A DNA stretch of 64,000 nt from Scolanthus callimorphus (Eukaryota > Cnidaria > Anthozoa > Actiniaria > Edwardsiidae): assembly GCA_033964015.1 (NCBI GenBank), contig CM066913.1:29848790-29912789 (forward strand), read 5' to 3'. The notes beneath the pieces were generated by a model. That model saw only the letters and a list, made by a program, of their open reading frames with translations. It was not told the origin of the DNA and ran no database searches. Both the position numbers and the translations under genes were made by a program. This document shows, piece by piece, positions 41,851-54,144 of this stretch (the first letter of the stretch is position 1; every line of letters begins with the position of its first letter).

Positions 41851-44800
41851 TATTGTTCCCCATCCCCGTCGCCCAAGACAAGTTTTATATCATTAAAGAA
41901 TGTCTCGCTGCCTCTCTGACAGTTTCTCCAGATTCACAACTTGAATTTGGTGAGCTTCTTATTCTTGGTGTTTCTCCCTGAGGATTCTATATTACACCCT
42001 ATACCATCTGCTTTGTCTGGCTCATTAACTCTAAAATTTGTCTTTTAATGCTTTCATCATCTCCATCACTACGTAATCTACTCACTCGTCGCTTATTCGC
42101 CTCATATAAAGCCAGTGCGTCTTTCTAATTTGCCGCGTCTGGACAGCTAAATACAGCTCTGAAATTCTGAACATCCCCCTGTTGTTCCAAGAGTCCAACA
42201 CGCTCCCCGTATATCCTATATCATCTGACCTCTGGTCTTGCAGTAGCATTCTATTACAACTATTACAATCTTTTTTATTGTTACCTGCATTGCATTACAA
42301 CTATATGTATATTTTCGTCTCCTATTCTTTTTTACAATATACATAAATATTGATATATCAATTCTTTTGTTTTGCTTTCGTTGAAGCTGAGGCAATGCTA
42401 GGCAGTATTATACTCCTCCCCCTCTCCCCACCACGTTTTCCACAGAGGCACCTCCTCACAAACACCCACCGATCCTCCCTCGATAACACCATATAGACCT
42501 AAACCGCTAATCAACCAAATACATACAATGCGTTCTATTAGCGGAGCTCCTTGCACCATACCTAAGAAAACAGCGTCAAAAACTGCAAATATACTATTGG
42601 GTACCCCGTGTGAGTTTACTGAGTAACCTATGGAGATTGCTAGGGGTCGATCCGATTTTTGGACGTCTCAGCAAGTCCCGGATGCTGTACGTTTTCCTGT
42701 CTACCCTACGTCACAATAGCCCTATTGTGACGTCAAGCATGCTCAACTAACGGGGGAGGGGCGCGTTGCCAGGAGGGAGGAGGGAGTGCGCAACTAACGG
42801 GGGGAGGGGCGCGTTGTCACGGGGGTGTTGATGCTCACGTGAAAGCTAAAATCGCAGGCACAAACAGACAACAGGGCTAGCTGCTAGCGGCCGAAAAAAC
42901 GACCTACAATAATTACTCAAAGGAGAAATGCCAGAAGAAGAAAAGAAGAAGCCATGGAATCCAAAGAGTTGGTAGAATGGGGAATAATAATCAAGTTGGA
43001 GTATGTTCTTTGCCGGCTTGCTCCTGAAATTCTTCCAGTCGGAGTTTCAAGGCTGAGAAAAGACACTAACTGCAGAACCGTGCTATCACTTAAGCCTCAA
43101 AGGATAAATATACGCGAAGAGGAAGCCATAGAATACAAACATTGGGTCGAGGGATGAGGAAGGGATCGAGGAATGATAAATTTGGTTAAAATTATCTCTA
43201 GTAGAAGAGCAGAAAGAAATGGAAGTACTAGAGAGACCTAGACGGAAATTGCGCCCGGGGAAGAAGGGGGAAGAAGCCGGGCAAACATAAGATCAGAGCA
43301 GAAAGTAAACCACCAAAGAGAGGCATCCTGTTCTTGCCATCATATCTTTTTGAGACTACTCGATAGTCGAGGATTAACATGGAAACGGTTTCGTTTGTTC
43401 CCCTTGCCCTTGAACCACAAATTTTCGGCTCTCCTCGACAGGTGATGGACTAACTATTTTTTTGAAACAGAAACTTTCGGTACCTTGAACTCACAACGCC
43501 TGACGGGCACCGAGGCCGAGCGTGGTATAATTGGATCTCACACCGAAAATCACAAACTTCACTTTACAGGAAGCGGAAACAACTTGAAACAAGTTTCAAA
43601 GTTTCTATTGACAAACGTCTTTGTTCATGACCACCACGTGACCCGACGCGGCAAGATTAGATTAGTGAAAGTTGTAGTTCCTACACACGATAGCCTGCTC
43701 TACTCTGTTTGTTTTCGAGAGGAGTCGTTTTCACGAGGAAAAATTACAGGCTGCAATTCTATTTAATTAGACACATGTTCTACGAAAGTGTCAGGACTAT
43801 AGCTGAATTCACAGGAACTGAAAAGGTTTGTCACGAGTTACAGGACAACAACAATGGCGCCCAGATCGAGCGCGGGAGTTTTCGTGTTTTGCGGGTTCTT
43901 CAGCTCCCTAAAGACATGGAATAGCTTTGAAAGTTACGGATATAATGGGTGCGGTGTGGATTGGAAACTCACTCTTCGCTGGAGTTGGACAAACATTCAG
44001 TATGAAGTGGACTAAACTGCAAGCTCTTTACTTAAATTGGTAAGAATCTTTTCTTGTTTTATGAGAAATATTTTCTCTGACTAGACGATCTCTTCAGGAA
44101 ATTTGATTCCTCGGCCGTACGATTTAGAAAAGATGATCAGACTTTCAACTGTGTTTTGGCCATTCATTGAATTATAGAATTGATTACTTTATTCTTTCTA
44201 TTCATAGCTATCTATTATAAGTTATTTCTTCGTGAGTAATCGGTTTGTCCCCAGTCAAATATAAGTTAAATTTGATTCATCAATAATATTTTCCTTGCTC
44301 AAAGGAAAGTCAGCAGAGTGCACAGAACGTTTTCCCATTTCTGTTGGATCAGAATAAAGAGAGCCTCTATTACATGTTTCTGCCGTAGTTTCATTTTTTT
44401 CACCTCTTTCTAAAACCCAATAGAAGTATCTTGATCCAAGTTTTTCAAACTTTCTCAGGGGGAGCATGCCCCCACAAACAGAAATTATTTTGTTTTTCTG
44501 TCTCATTTCTATTTTCTCTCCAACCCATTTTTTGAGTATTTGAAGTGCAATTAGGTGAAATTCAAGTACCTTTTTTGCTTTTCTGGAAATCTTGAAACTT
44601 CATGAATTTCAGACACTTCTACAAAATTGCTCCACCCATAATATGGAGTTATGTATTTGGAACACTTTGGACATTGCAGCCTTCTGCTTAACACCTGTAT
44701 GGCCAGGAGTATAGTGTCTGGTCTGCCTCGTACCCAGGCGCGTTCTAGGTTCAATATATTTTGTGTCTGGTTCAATATCTTTTGAAGGGTCGTCTGCACG

Positions 44801-46266
44801 CATTAGTATAGTAACTTGTGTTATTTCCATTATGAAATCTAGATGGCAACCTGTTTCAATATACAGCTAAGGGTTGGTTTTTATAAAATTGGGTTGACAT
44901 AGAGTTTCATAGTAGTACTCCAGGGTGGAGAACTTTGACATGTTGTTCATGGCATACATTTAGTTTCCAAAATAGACCAAAATCAAGCAAGCAATTCTAA
45001 GTGTTTCAGTAAATGGATTTTTGGCCAGTTTGCCAAAATTACCCAGAATCCTGGTAAAATGTCTCATATTTATTTCTCTGGTGTATCTAACAATAATATT
45101 ATCTTCTGAAATTATTCCACTTGCTATTCTGTCGGATAATGCAGTTTTTTGCACCAAGGAATAAATGTTGTCCTGAATAAATAATGAAAGTTATTGTGTC
45201 CCCCCTGCCCAGAAGGGCATTGAAAAGTGGCCCCAACCCCTATGGAATTTCTAAAAAAAATACAGTATTTGTATGGAAAAGAGCAGGGAGCATGCTAATT
45301 CTTACTGTAAGCTGTGGGACATGTGGCAAGCAATAAAATAAATCAAGCCAATCAAGCAATCAAATTTATTTGAAAATCTGAAAATTTAGTCATTACTAAA
45401 TTTGAAACTGCAAAGTTTTTTTAGGGTTGAAAAGATTACCAAATATTTTAGGGGGATATTTTTCGCAAAGGCTTCATAGAGTTTTGAAAACCGAGGCCTT
45501 GTTTGGGAGAATTCGAGAGCAGATCATGAAGCACGAGATGAAGTCGAGTGCTTCATGATCTGACTGAGAATTCTCCCAAACAAGAGCATTTCATAAAATA
45601 ATTTTTAAAGCGGGAACAATAATCATACGCGGGAGAAGTTTCAATAGCGCATCTGCAAATTTGCCACGTTATGGCGTCATTTCTATGACCTTCATAGAGT
45701 TTTGAAACACAGCTCTCGACCAAACAGAGCGCGCGAACTATCTCAATTATTTTATAAATCATCATCAATAAAGACATCATCATTACCATACCATCACTGT
45801 CATAATTTTCTGCTTTGGTAACTAACAAAACAAATGTGCTATCTTGTATTGTTACATTGTGTTAAACAGCGACTACAGCTGTGCCAGCATGTCGTACACA
45901 TTCTCGAACACAGAGCTCCCCGGCTAGTCACCTCTCGGGGGAGGCTCTGGTGACAGCCACTGAGGCATGCGCGAGATTTGATACAGATTGGAGTGAAATT
46001 ACTTTCTGCACATGCTCCAACGTTCAAAATCAGTGAAGGGCACTGAAATGGTTGCAACCAGAGCCTCCCACGTGGTTCACAAGTCAGGGAGCTCTGGTTA
46101 GGAGAATGTGTCGTAACCAATATGTGCGCTGCGCAAAAAGTTTACCCGAAGAGCTCCCCGAAGTGTTCCCCGAAGGTAACGTTAAAAAAGATCATATGTA
46201 AATGCTGACTACTTCATGTTGAGCGTATCTGAAACGTAGATACAGCTAGAATACACAGTAGATACC
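41851..46266. other. Unassigned intronic stretch
   Basis: No certain gene. Near 42530-42880 is a GCGGAGCTCC-type repeat plus GGGGGAGGGGCGCGTTG duplicated (42750 and 42798). Between 44250 and 45160 several minus-strand frames (for example MVQKTALSDRIASGIISEDN) look coding-like but are broken and unrecognised. A hairpin repeat is at 45499-45595. Confidence 0.4.
45499..45595. repeat. Hairpin repeat
   Basis: CTTGTTTGGGAGAATTC and CAGATCATGAAGCAC on the left are matched inverted on the right, around a ~13-base loop (GAGATGAAGTCGA). Confidence 0.8.
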
Positions 46267-46602
46267 GAATACGCGTGTCAAGTTTTCCATAATGGGTTGC
46301 CGCAATATTTGTCTAATGAGTCGAAAAGACTCCAAAGGCGCGCTATGCAAATTATTTTTCCAAACACAGATTACGTTGACGCCCTACAGAAAGCGGGCAT
46401 ACCTACGTTATATTGTAGAAGACAAGAGCTGACAAGGAAACTTTTTACTGAAATTCTAGACACTAAACACCGACTACACCATTTGCTACCCGAGGAAAAT
46501 AAGAACTCAAGAACACTAAGATCTACACGCAAGTTTAATCTGCCCTTATGTAAGACGAAGAGATTTCAAACCAGTTTTATCATTTCCAATGCATCTGCTT
46601 AG
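46267..46602 (+). pseudogene. CR1/L2-like LINE, C-terminus of reverse transcriptase
   Basis: Frame opens EYACQVFHNGLPQYLSNESK and continues with LQRRAMQIIFP, DALQKAGIPTLYCRRQELTR and KLFTEI, the conserved end of CR1/L2-type LINE polyproteins in cnidarians, stopping at 46602. The 5' bulk is missing, as expected from incomplete reverse transcription. Confidence 0.82.
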
Positions 46603-46800
46603 TGCAGCAATTCGGGCATTATATCCTTTTTTTTTATATTTTCTCATTGTATATTATATATCTTATGCATTTTATCAGTAGCTTTTATATCAATCTTTCA
46701 TTGTTTTTAATATTTTTAGATTGTTTTGTATTTTAACCATAATGCAGCCGTTTTGGCTGGCAAGGTTTTAATAAAGTCATCTATCTATCTATCTATTTAG
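46603..46800 (+). repeat. LINE 3' UTR with (CTAT)n tail
   Basis: AT-rich 3' sequence after the RT stop: GCAGCCGTTTTGGCTGGCAA, a short stem-loop-like segment, then TTTTAATAAAGTCATCTATC and several CTAT units. A short microsatellite tail in place of poly-A is usual for CR1/L2-like LINEs. Confidence 0.72.
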
Positions 46801-47056
46801 ATAGTTAATCGGTAACTACTCGAGCTAGTCATTTAGAGAAGGGTGCTAAAGAGGGTGAGATTTCGCCGCGAGACCTAAACAGCAAAACATATAGTAAGAT
46901 CATCATATTACATTGCATTGGTGACACAATGTATAGGGACACATTTTTGAGCGATTTGCCTTTCCGACGCGCTAGTTTCGGAGAGACCTAAACAGTTCTA
47001 ACAAAATATAAAAAATATACAAGATTCGGCAACGGAAAAAGAGAATAAGAACTTAC

Positions 47057-47300
47057 TTGGCGATGTTGTTAAGGGTAATGTGAAACAACTTGTCCTTTCG
47101 AAAGACCCAGCGTAAGACCTCAACGTTTGCTGTAGAATGGTATGTGAACGCCGTGCGATACGTTGACCCCTCTTTCGGTAGTTTTGCCCACATTACAATA
47201 GACAGCGACTCAACGGTTACTGCATTGTCAATGGCGTCTTCAACGAGAATAGAAGAGTCGACATCCTTGTTCATGAAGTAAGCAGCGACATTTGGCAAAA
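47057..47300 (-). CDS. Exon 7: pentraxin/LamG domain 2, first half
   Basis: Reads VLPNVAAYFMNKDVDSSILV, continues through SLSIVMWAKL and ends FHITLNNIAK, aligning with exon 4 strand by strand (IVMWAKL with ACLWLRY, ITLNN with FTVNG). The acceptor is GTTTCAG and the donor CAA/GTAAGT. Phases (1 in, 2 out) equal those of exons 4 and 9. The next compatible second-half exon on this strand is exon 8, about 41.9 kb away beyond the transposon cluster. Confidence 0.65.
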
Positions 47301-50300
47301 CTGAAACATAAACGGAGTTGGCGCAGGTACGCGCCTTCTCTTCACAAGAAATGAATTTCTCAATCATTGATGACGTCACATCACGTAACCGTGTTACAAC
47401 AACCCCTTTGTACCATAGACAAAATATCCCAAGTATGGTTATCTTAGCAGCATGTTCCCTTGAGGAGAAAGATGCTTTTTTCTTTGTATACCACAGGGTT
47501 TCCACGTGTACACGTACGGACGGACGTGTCTACAGCTCTCGAAGGGAAGCTTCTTAGTCTAGGAGCAGCTACTGGAAAAAAATCGCGTCGTAGCACCCAA
47601 CGCGCAGACCCAGGAAGATAACATAGAAATATAGGTACATGCCTAAGGTTCAATTTGATCCGTATCACACAGACTGGCTTGTGGGACAACACCCCGATAT
47701 TTGGCATTTTGTTCCCCTGCTGCTCACGTGTCCTTTGCAAATACGCCTCTAAACCCCTCATTCAAGGATCAAATGTATCCAAAACTTTGTATCATTGTAA
47801 GAAATCACACACTTTTAATTCCGAGCTGTAAATCTGCCCTTAATACCCACTCTAACGTCAGAAATAGAAATTAGAAATTAGAAGTTGGCAGCCATATCAG
47901 TTCTTTGTTATTCAAATGAGTTGTGCCTCCTCTCCTGAAGACATAGCAAAAGGCTGTAGCGCTACAAGTACATCGTGCCTAAATGTGTGTGTTGGCAAAA
48001 AATATCCCTTCAATGCAATGAACACTAATGTGGACATTTTACTGATGTCGTGTGTTTTCTGTGATCTCTGCTGACATAAACAAAAAATTATAGGTTTATT
48101 AGAAAATACCAAAAACATTTTTCTTATTCAAAATTACCTAGTTAAATGATTCAAACAAAGTCGGTGAAGAGATACCAGACCACAAGAGAAAATGATATAA
48201 GAGAACATATCCCCGTGCCCTATGAAAATCCACAATAAGAATCTAAAAATAGATTTCGAGCGACTTCCGGTCACGAATCATGACGTCATATGCGTCACAC
48301 AAGGCCAACGCGGAAAGGAAATTTGTCAGAGGATTTTTTGTGACAAATACAGCGAAAAAGCCAATCTTGACATTCAAAACCATTTTTCTTGTAAAATTTG
48401 ATAGGCTTATTTATTATTGTGGTACACTATATGATAGTTTGCAAAAGCTGGTTACAGTTTTTCCCAAACCTACCAAGTTTTTGCAGCTCAAAACAAAACT
48501 GAACTCAGTTGAAAACTCAAGTAAAATCAAACGAAACGTCGATAAGTAGACAACATCAACTAACAAGCGGCGATGTTTATTATTATTTTGGCTTTTCAAG
48601 CACATCTCATAGAACAGAAAGTCATGTTTTGTGAATGCAGAATATGTTCCTAGCCCAAGCTCATTTAAAGGAAGGAGAAATGATTTATTTTTCAATCATG
48701 TTTTTGTCTATTACAACACAATTTCGCCTTAGAAACAGAATGTTCTAGCGGAAAACGAAGATATTGCGACCCGCTTTGATCTTATTTTAACAAAAATGAA
48801 GACAACAAGCACCTAAAAATTGGGATAATTCACATAAATTTGATTAGGTCTAAACTGTATATTCAAACTGAGCTTCAGTGATGTAGAGGAGCTTCAAAAA
48901 GGCCGCTAACGAACAAACGTCAAAGAAATAGAAGTGACAGAAACAAGACAACAGACGATGAAAACACGCTTACTTCTACTTGTCCTTCCGGATCCCGTAT
49001 TCCACTCTTTAACAGCAGGACGGCTTTAAAAAGGCTGTAAGTAGTTAAGCTTATTCCAAGGAAGCTCTATTTGAAGAATTAAAGTGGGTTTTTCCCATAG
49101 TTTCTCATGTTTGCGAACAACGCCAAACGAGTGTTCAGCCTCGTAAAAGTGTTTTTCTCAGGAACGACTTCTTCGGCGGGCAATGTTCTGTAATTCTTCT
49201 AGTCTCCTCTTGAAGAAGTCTGTAGCTCCAACTCAGTCTTTCATTTTTCTCTCCAAAGTTTGGTGAAACACTGTAGAAGTCTCCATCTATGGATGGAGAT
49301 ATTTCAGGCAACGGAAACCTGACCCGACCGGGGAAACCAACAAAACAAACCAGCAACAGAAACTCAGTTTCAGAACTTCTATTTTCTTACTCGGCAAACT
49401 TCCTTCTGTGAGCAGTTACTTTTGTTTTGCATGGATGCAGTTAGTCAGGACTGAAACCTCAACAAATACCACAAAAGCAATGCCAAAGAACTCGGTAAGA
49501 GGACCAAACAACTCAGCGATGCCAAGAACTGCATTCAATCAATGAAAAATCAGGAGCAGCGGCGCCCAAACGGCGGGAAATTGTTGAAGGCATTGTGTGA
49601 CACCGTGACAGCACTCGTCAAGGACTGCCAACTTCCAGTTTCTAAAAATAGATTCTTATTGTGGACTTTTATAGGGATGGACATGAGTACGCGCGATGGA
49701 TTCTCTTATATCATTTTCTCTTGCAGACCATTAAAACTATATACATTAGGCCGGGAAAGCTGTACAGTCTTATGTCATTCTTGACTTTCCAGAATTGAGG
49801 AACTCATGAATAACAAAGGAAACTCATGAATAACAAAAGGTTCAAAATGACCGCCGTCAGGGACATCCCTTTAACCTTCATTTTTACAGTACGTACGGAA
49901 ATTACGGGATAAGTTTGCATCTAACCATTTGAAAAGCATTTATTTCTACACGTATGCAGAGTTTGATGTGTTTCTTGATAAAAGCTTTAAATTTACAGGC
50001 TCTAAATTAGTTTAGAATTTTACAAAGAACATGTGAGCAACTTCTAAAAAAGTGTCCAAAATCGGAATGTTGTCCCATGGGCTCATTTGTAACACCCGGC
50101 CTAAATTAAACCTTATACATATACCTATCATCCTATGTTTCTTTCCCGGGTCTGCGCGATGGGTACTACGAAAACCACTTTTAGGCCCCTTTTCAAAATC
50201 TGCTCCTAGACTATCTATAGAAGCCAAACTTGGACAAACTTTCAAAGACCATAAGAGGAAGAGGAACTCTACACCAAAGTCACGTGCACTCACGTTATCA

Positions 50301-50623
50301 ATGACGTCATCAAAATGGACCATAATGCACGTGACGTTAAAAATGAACTCCATGGGTTACTGTATACGTTTTTCCCTTACCTATGGTGCTCCGCTTCGCG
50401 CCGCGCAGGAGCTCCGCTATTAACACTTTCTGTGACAATGAACGATTCCAGCTATAAGCGCGCGCGATCTTTTTTCTACAAGAATGCCTTTGGAATGTAA
50501 CACAATTACCAGGATGCAACGCGCGCATACAAAGGCACTTGATTCGTGAAATCTAACACAACTGGGAATCGTCCATTAACAAAATGCATGCAACATATGC
50601 TCACATGTGAAAGAAAAGATTAC
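47301..50623. other. Intron between exons 6 and 7
   Basis: 3.3 kb. It holds two diverged inverted copies of one repeat (47571-47715 and 50058-50213, landmark CTGGGTCTGCGCG / CGGGTCTGCGCG). No gene recognised. Confidence 0.5.
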
Positions 50624-50711
50624 CTCGACAACTTGTTGAAGGTGCTACGGCGTCTACCTTGCCTTGTCGCGGTGCTTCTCTGAGTATCCTCCAGTCCAAA
50701 AGGTTACCATG
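50624..50711 (-). CDS. Exon 6: end of pentraxin domain 1 and linker
   Basis: An 88-base exon too short for ordinary ORF lists. After a CCTTAG acceptor it reads HGNLLDWRIL and goes on to a linker ending APSTSCR before a CGAG/GTAATC donor. GNLLDW is the closing strand seen at the end of pentraxin domains. It enters in phase 0 and leaves in phase 1, linking exon 5 (phase 0 out) to exon 7 (phase 1 in). The 111-base intron separating it from exon 5 has no counterpart in domain 2, where the same segments are fused in exon 8. Confidence 0.65.
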
Positions 50712-50822
50712 CTAAGGAGGAAAGCACTATCATTTTGGAATAAACTTAGCCGTTACGACGTTCCTTTGAAACACAACACATAATTCAGACTACTGTAATC
50801 AGGTTACACTGAAAAATCTTAC

Positions 50823-51129
50823 CTCTGCCACGTTGCAAGTTGGGTTTTTGGACATGATAGCTATTTTCTCTACACTAAATACGCTATCCCAGATATTAAG
50901 TTGATGAAGGTTTCCTTGATACAGGTCTTCAGACGCCAAAACGGTCTGTTGCGCTTGCCCAATAACCAAGGTTCCTTTTGCACCGACAGTATGACCTGAC
51001 GACAGACCATTACCATTGATCGTCTGGATTCCATCAACATATAGTTCCCACCTTCCTCCAGCGTTAGACCAGGTGACGCAAATAAGATGCCATAGATCGC
51101 GATTAATGAGAGTGGCGTACATGGGAGAA
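50823..51129 (-). CDS. Exon 5: pentraxin/LamG domain 1, second half
   Basis: Contains DLWHLICVTWSNAGGRWELY, the diagnostic WHxxCVTW strand and YVDG turn of the pentraxin fold, then GTLVIGQAQQ and LHQLNIWDSVFSVEKI, equivalent to the GxxxxLNxWD motif. The acceptor is TTACCAG and the donor GAG/GTAAGA. It takes one base to complete a serine codon from exon 4 and leaves in phase 0. A damaged copy of its 3' two thirds lies just upstream at 51300-51486. Confidence 0.75.
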
Positions 51130-51299
51130 CTGGTAAAAAATGTTATATATAAGTCGAATCACGCTTAAGGAGGCAGGTGACTTAGCACATTTCCCATAGG
51201 GGTTTGCCAGATCAGGGGATATACTTGTTCGGTTTGGGCGTAATATTCTCCCGTTTCAGATCACTTGCATTCATTTGAGTAATATTTCTTTGTTTTTTT

Positions 51300-51486
51300 T
51301 TTAAAGCTTCCTAGCCTAAATACGTTATCACAGATATGAAGTTGACAGCGACTTCTTTGATACAGGTCTTCACAAGTCAAAACGCGTTCTTGCGGCAGCT
51401 CAATAACCAAGGTTCCATTTGCACCGACAGTAAGACCTGACGACAGACCATTACCATTGATTGTCTGGATTCCATCAACACGCGAA
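51300..51486 (-). pseudogene. Broken duplicate of pentraxin exon 5
   Basis: Encodes VDGIQTINGNGLSSGLTVGA and GTLVIELPQERVLTCEDLYQ, matching exon 5 (VDGIQTINGNGLSSGHTVGA) closely at the DNA level. It lacks the WHLICVTW start and the acceptor. Upstream it is cut by the hairpin MITE at 51497-51650, and downstream it degenerates into poly-K codons. A tandem exon duplicate that decayed. Confidence 0.8.
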
Positions 51487-51496
51487 AACATTTATT

Positions 51497-51650
51497 CTAG
51501 CCTGCTTGCAGGAGGATGCTGGCGTTTTATATTGCGGAAAACCCGGTCCGTTCGCAGACCAGAACCGTGTCCTTCTCCAAGATGGCGCCTGATCTGCGAA
51601 CGGACCGGATTTCTGCGATAAAGAAAACCAGCAAACGCTTGCAAGCAGGA
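51497..51650. repeat. Hairpin MITE with ~60 bp arms
   Basis: CCTGCTTGCAGGAGGATGC... with CCGGTCCGTTCGCAGA on the left is inverted on the right (TCTGCGAACGGACCGG, then CTTGCAAGCAGG). The short centre includes CCAAGATGGCGCC. Confidence 0.8.
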
Positions 51651-52259
51651 TAGTGCTTCCGTTTTCACATACTTCGGTGCGTAGCAGATAAAGAAAGAAA
51701 GAATACTCATGGGAATGCCCTAGCCGAATACGTCTATTGGTAAGGCCAACTCGTAGAAAATTGCTTCTTTCAATTGCGTGTTACAAAATCACTGACTTTT
51801 GTCTACCTCTGTATCACAATTTGGATGAGTTTGGCCCTTAGGGATACTTTTTTTTTGCAGTCATTTCTTTTGCTTATTTCCAGTAAGTAAAATATATTGC
51901 GAAAATGTAGTTTCTATATTCAAGCCAACCATTATTGTTCTAGTGAGTTTTCCTCGAGGAAGCCAAAGTCGTACTCTTTGGGCCTTATGCCAGCATCTTT
52001 TCGGTCCGGATTGGCCACCGAGCAAATCTTTTTCGCCCATATAAATCACAAATTCCAACCGAGAGGGAAAAAAATGGCTCACAGAAAGAACTACATGATT
52101 TCCTAATAGCGGAGCAACATGCAGGAGAAAAAGAAAACAACACAAAAGTGTATATGCATCGATCTATTCTGTCATGGACTTTCGTAAGTACTTCCGTTCG
52201 TATAGTTCCGTTGTCGCGCAGGCAACCCATGACAAGTTTTATGGCGGAGCTAAATAAAA

Positions 52260-52324
52260 GGTTTATATCGTGCGAAGGGATGAACCTCAGACAACCAAAC
52301 TTGGGTGAACTTGTCTATGTGGCA

Positions 52325-52356
<32 letters not shown>

Positions 52357-52650
52357 GCAACAGCGTGGTTTCGTGGTATGACGTCAATCAATGACGTCAT
52401 CAAACGGGAACAGTTCTATATCTTTGGAAGGGATGAACCTTAGACAATCAAACTTGGGTCAAGTTGTCTAAGTGGCAAGGGGGAGGGGGGGGGGGCAACG
52501 GCATGGTCACGTGGTATAGCATAATCAAACCAGAATAGGTATATATATCTTGGAAGGAATGAGCTTCAGAGAACCAAACTTCGGTGAAATTATCTAAGTG
52601 GCGTGTGCAAGTGAGGGTGCCACTGCTTAGTCACGTGGTATGGCGGTGGC
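52260..52650 (+). repeat. Three tandem ~125-155 bp units with poly-G run
   Basis: Each unit has GATGAACCTCAGACAACCAA (or a variant), ACTTGGGTGAACTTGTCTA, a G-rich stretch, then ACGTGGTATG-like sequence. The first carries 31 consecutive G (52325-52355), the second a broken shorter run, the third almost none. Confidence 0.78.
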
Positions 52651-53300
52651 AGGCTATGTATAATGGCAACCTTTTTGTCTCATTAACACAGGAAAAATAT
52701 GCAACCGGGAGCTCCGCTTTAAGCCAGTGGCTAAATCTATATATAATATTTTCCAGTAAGAAGCGATTTTCTACGAGTCCGTCTTAAAAAAAAGTCGGCT
52801 ATTTATCCTGAATTGCCCTCCACGGAATTCCTTAAACTGTGATTTGGCTTTGTATCCCATATCGACATCACATTACGTGGGAGATCGAATAAATGATGAT
52901 TTCTTATTATGGAAAGACACATTTACGACCGCAAATAATGTAAACCAAATTGCGAAAAGGGTCCTTATACTGTATCTTGTAAAATTTCTGTTTTTAAGAA
53001 TGTGTTGGGTAGCTACTTTGTGTATCTAAACACTGAGCATATTGGTAAAGTACATTTCTCGCAGCAAATCAGATATCTTGCAGTCTAAATGTCCAAATTT
53101 ATAAGGATTTGTAAGGGAATTCCGCGCTTTTTTGCATTTTTCTCGAAAGTATGACATTCTGTATAGGGGCTCTTTTCGCTTGACGGGGCTCATGTAACAA
53201 GCTGTGGGCAACAAATAATACATACTAAGGAAAAGGAACCCACGTAGAAAGGCTGGGAGTTAGTGGTTATAAGGATAGATTTTTATGATAATAAATTTAC

Positions 53301-53532
53301 CTTGTAACTCCGTTGACGGTAAAGTAGCAAAGGCTAGCTGTGCACCAAAGGACAAGCTCATGTATAGAAGATATTAACGAATAAGAGAAGAAATTCTGTT
53401 GATTTACAGCACTGTACCGCAGCCACAAACAAGCCGTTAAAGCAGTGGCAGGCCTGTCAAAAGCCTCGAGGACTTTCACTTTATTTTCTGTTGAGCGCCC
53501 AAGGAAGTGAAGATAGAAGTCTCCAGCATCGT
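53301..53532 (-). CDS. Exon 4: pentraxin/LamG domain 1, first half
   Basis: Reads DAGDFYLHFLGRSTENKVKV and continues through LTACLWLRYS to FTVNGVT, the N-terminal strands of a pentraxin/LamG (concanavalin A-like) domain, with the usual xxxCxWxR strand. The acceptor is TTTTCAG and the donor AAG/GTAAAT. The 232-base length (3n+1) and phases (1 in, 2 out) match those of exons 7 and 9, so all three first-half exons share one organisation, as expected from tandem domain duplication. Confidence 0.72.
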
Positions 53533-54005
53533 CTGAAAATAAATCAAGCCATCGAAAATAAGCATATATTTTGGTATAAGGCGTATCGACGCCTGACGAG
53601 AGTCTGAACCATGGGTAATCAAATTGTTGGCCGCAATCAAAGCTCGTGATGAGCGACATGTACGTCAAACTTCGGGCCCTACCCTACCTTGATTATTTCC
53701 AATGCCTAGTTTCACGCTTCAATGTACCGAATAGGAATTTACAAAATAATTACACTAAAGATACCCAAAATGTCATTTGAGTACGCTTTGCACGCCCGTC
53801 TTTTCCCTCATTTCTAGTAACTATGTTAACTGTTCAAACACAGACGAACACGTATAATATAACATAGTAAATAATACGTAGTACCAAATTGCTGACCCAA
53901 GTTGCCGGTTATCTAGGCCACACCAAGAGCGGGAAATGTATGCAGGTACAAACAAGATTTCATGCTACCATGGTCCACCGGTATCAGGATTATTATTTCA
54001 CCAAC

Positions 54006-54144
54006 CTGTCCAATGCTCACAAAATTCTCCTTTATGCCAATCAGAGCATGCGCATTCAAATTCATCATGTTTAGTCTTGAGACAAATAGACGTTTTGTAG
54101 CAAGCATCCACGCATACACCACTTGGACTTTTCGACTCCAAAGC
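54006..54144 (-). CDS. Exon 3: EGF-like domain
   Basis: The 139-base exon reads ALESKSPSGVCVDACYKTSI and continues with the rest of a six-cysteine EGF module (C-x3-C-x5-C-x9-C-x-C-x8-C, ending GEFCEHWTG). The acceptor is TAATAAAG and the donor CAG/GTTGGT. The exon goes from phase 0 to phase 1, as exon 4 needs. No DxD calcium-binding consensus is visible, so I would not call it a calcium-binding EGF. Confidence 0.72.

Larger units (their letters stand above)
51130..53300. other. Intron between exons 4 and 5
   Basis: 2.2 kb containing the decayed exon copy, a hairpin MITE, a tandem repeat with a poly-G run and a GCGGAGCTCC-type repeat. No other coding sequence recognised. Confidence 0.55.

Noticed and set aside
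44255..45157. Series of minus-strand frames resembling a broken gene
   Set aside because: Coding-like wording but no domain recognised and no consistent splice structure; noted only within the unassigned stretch.
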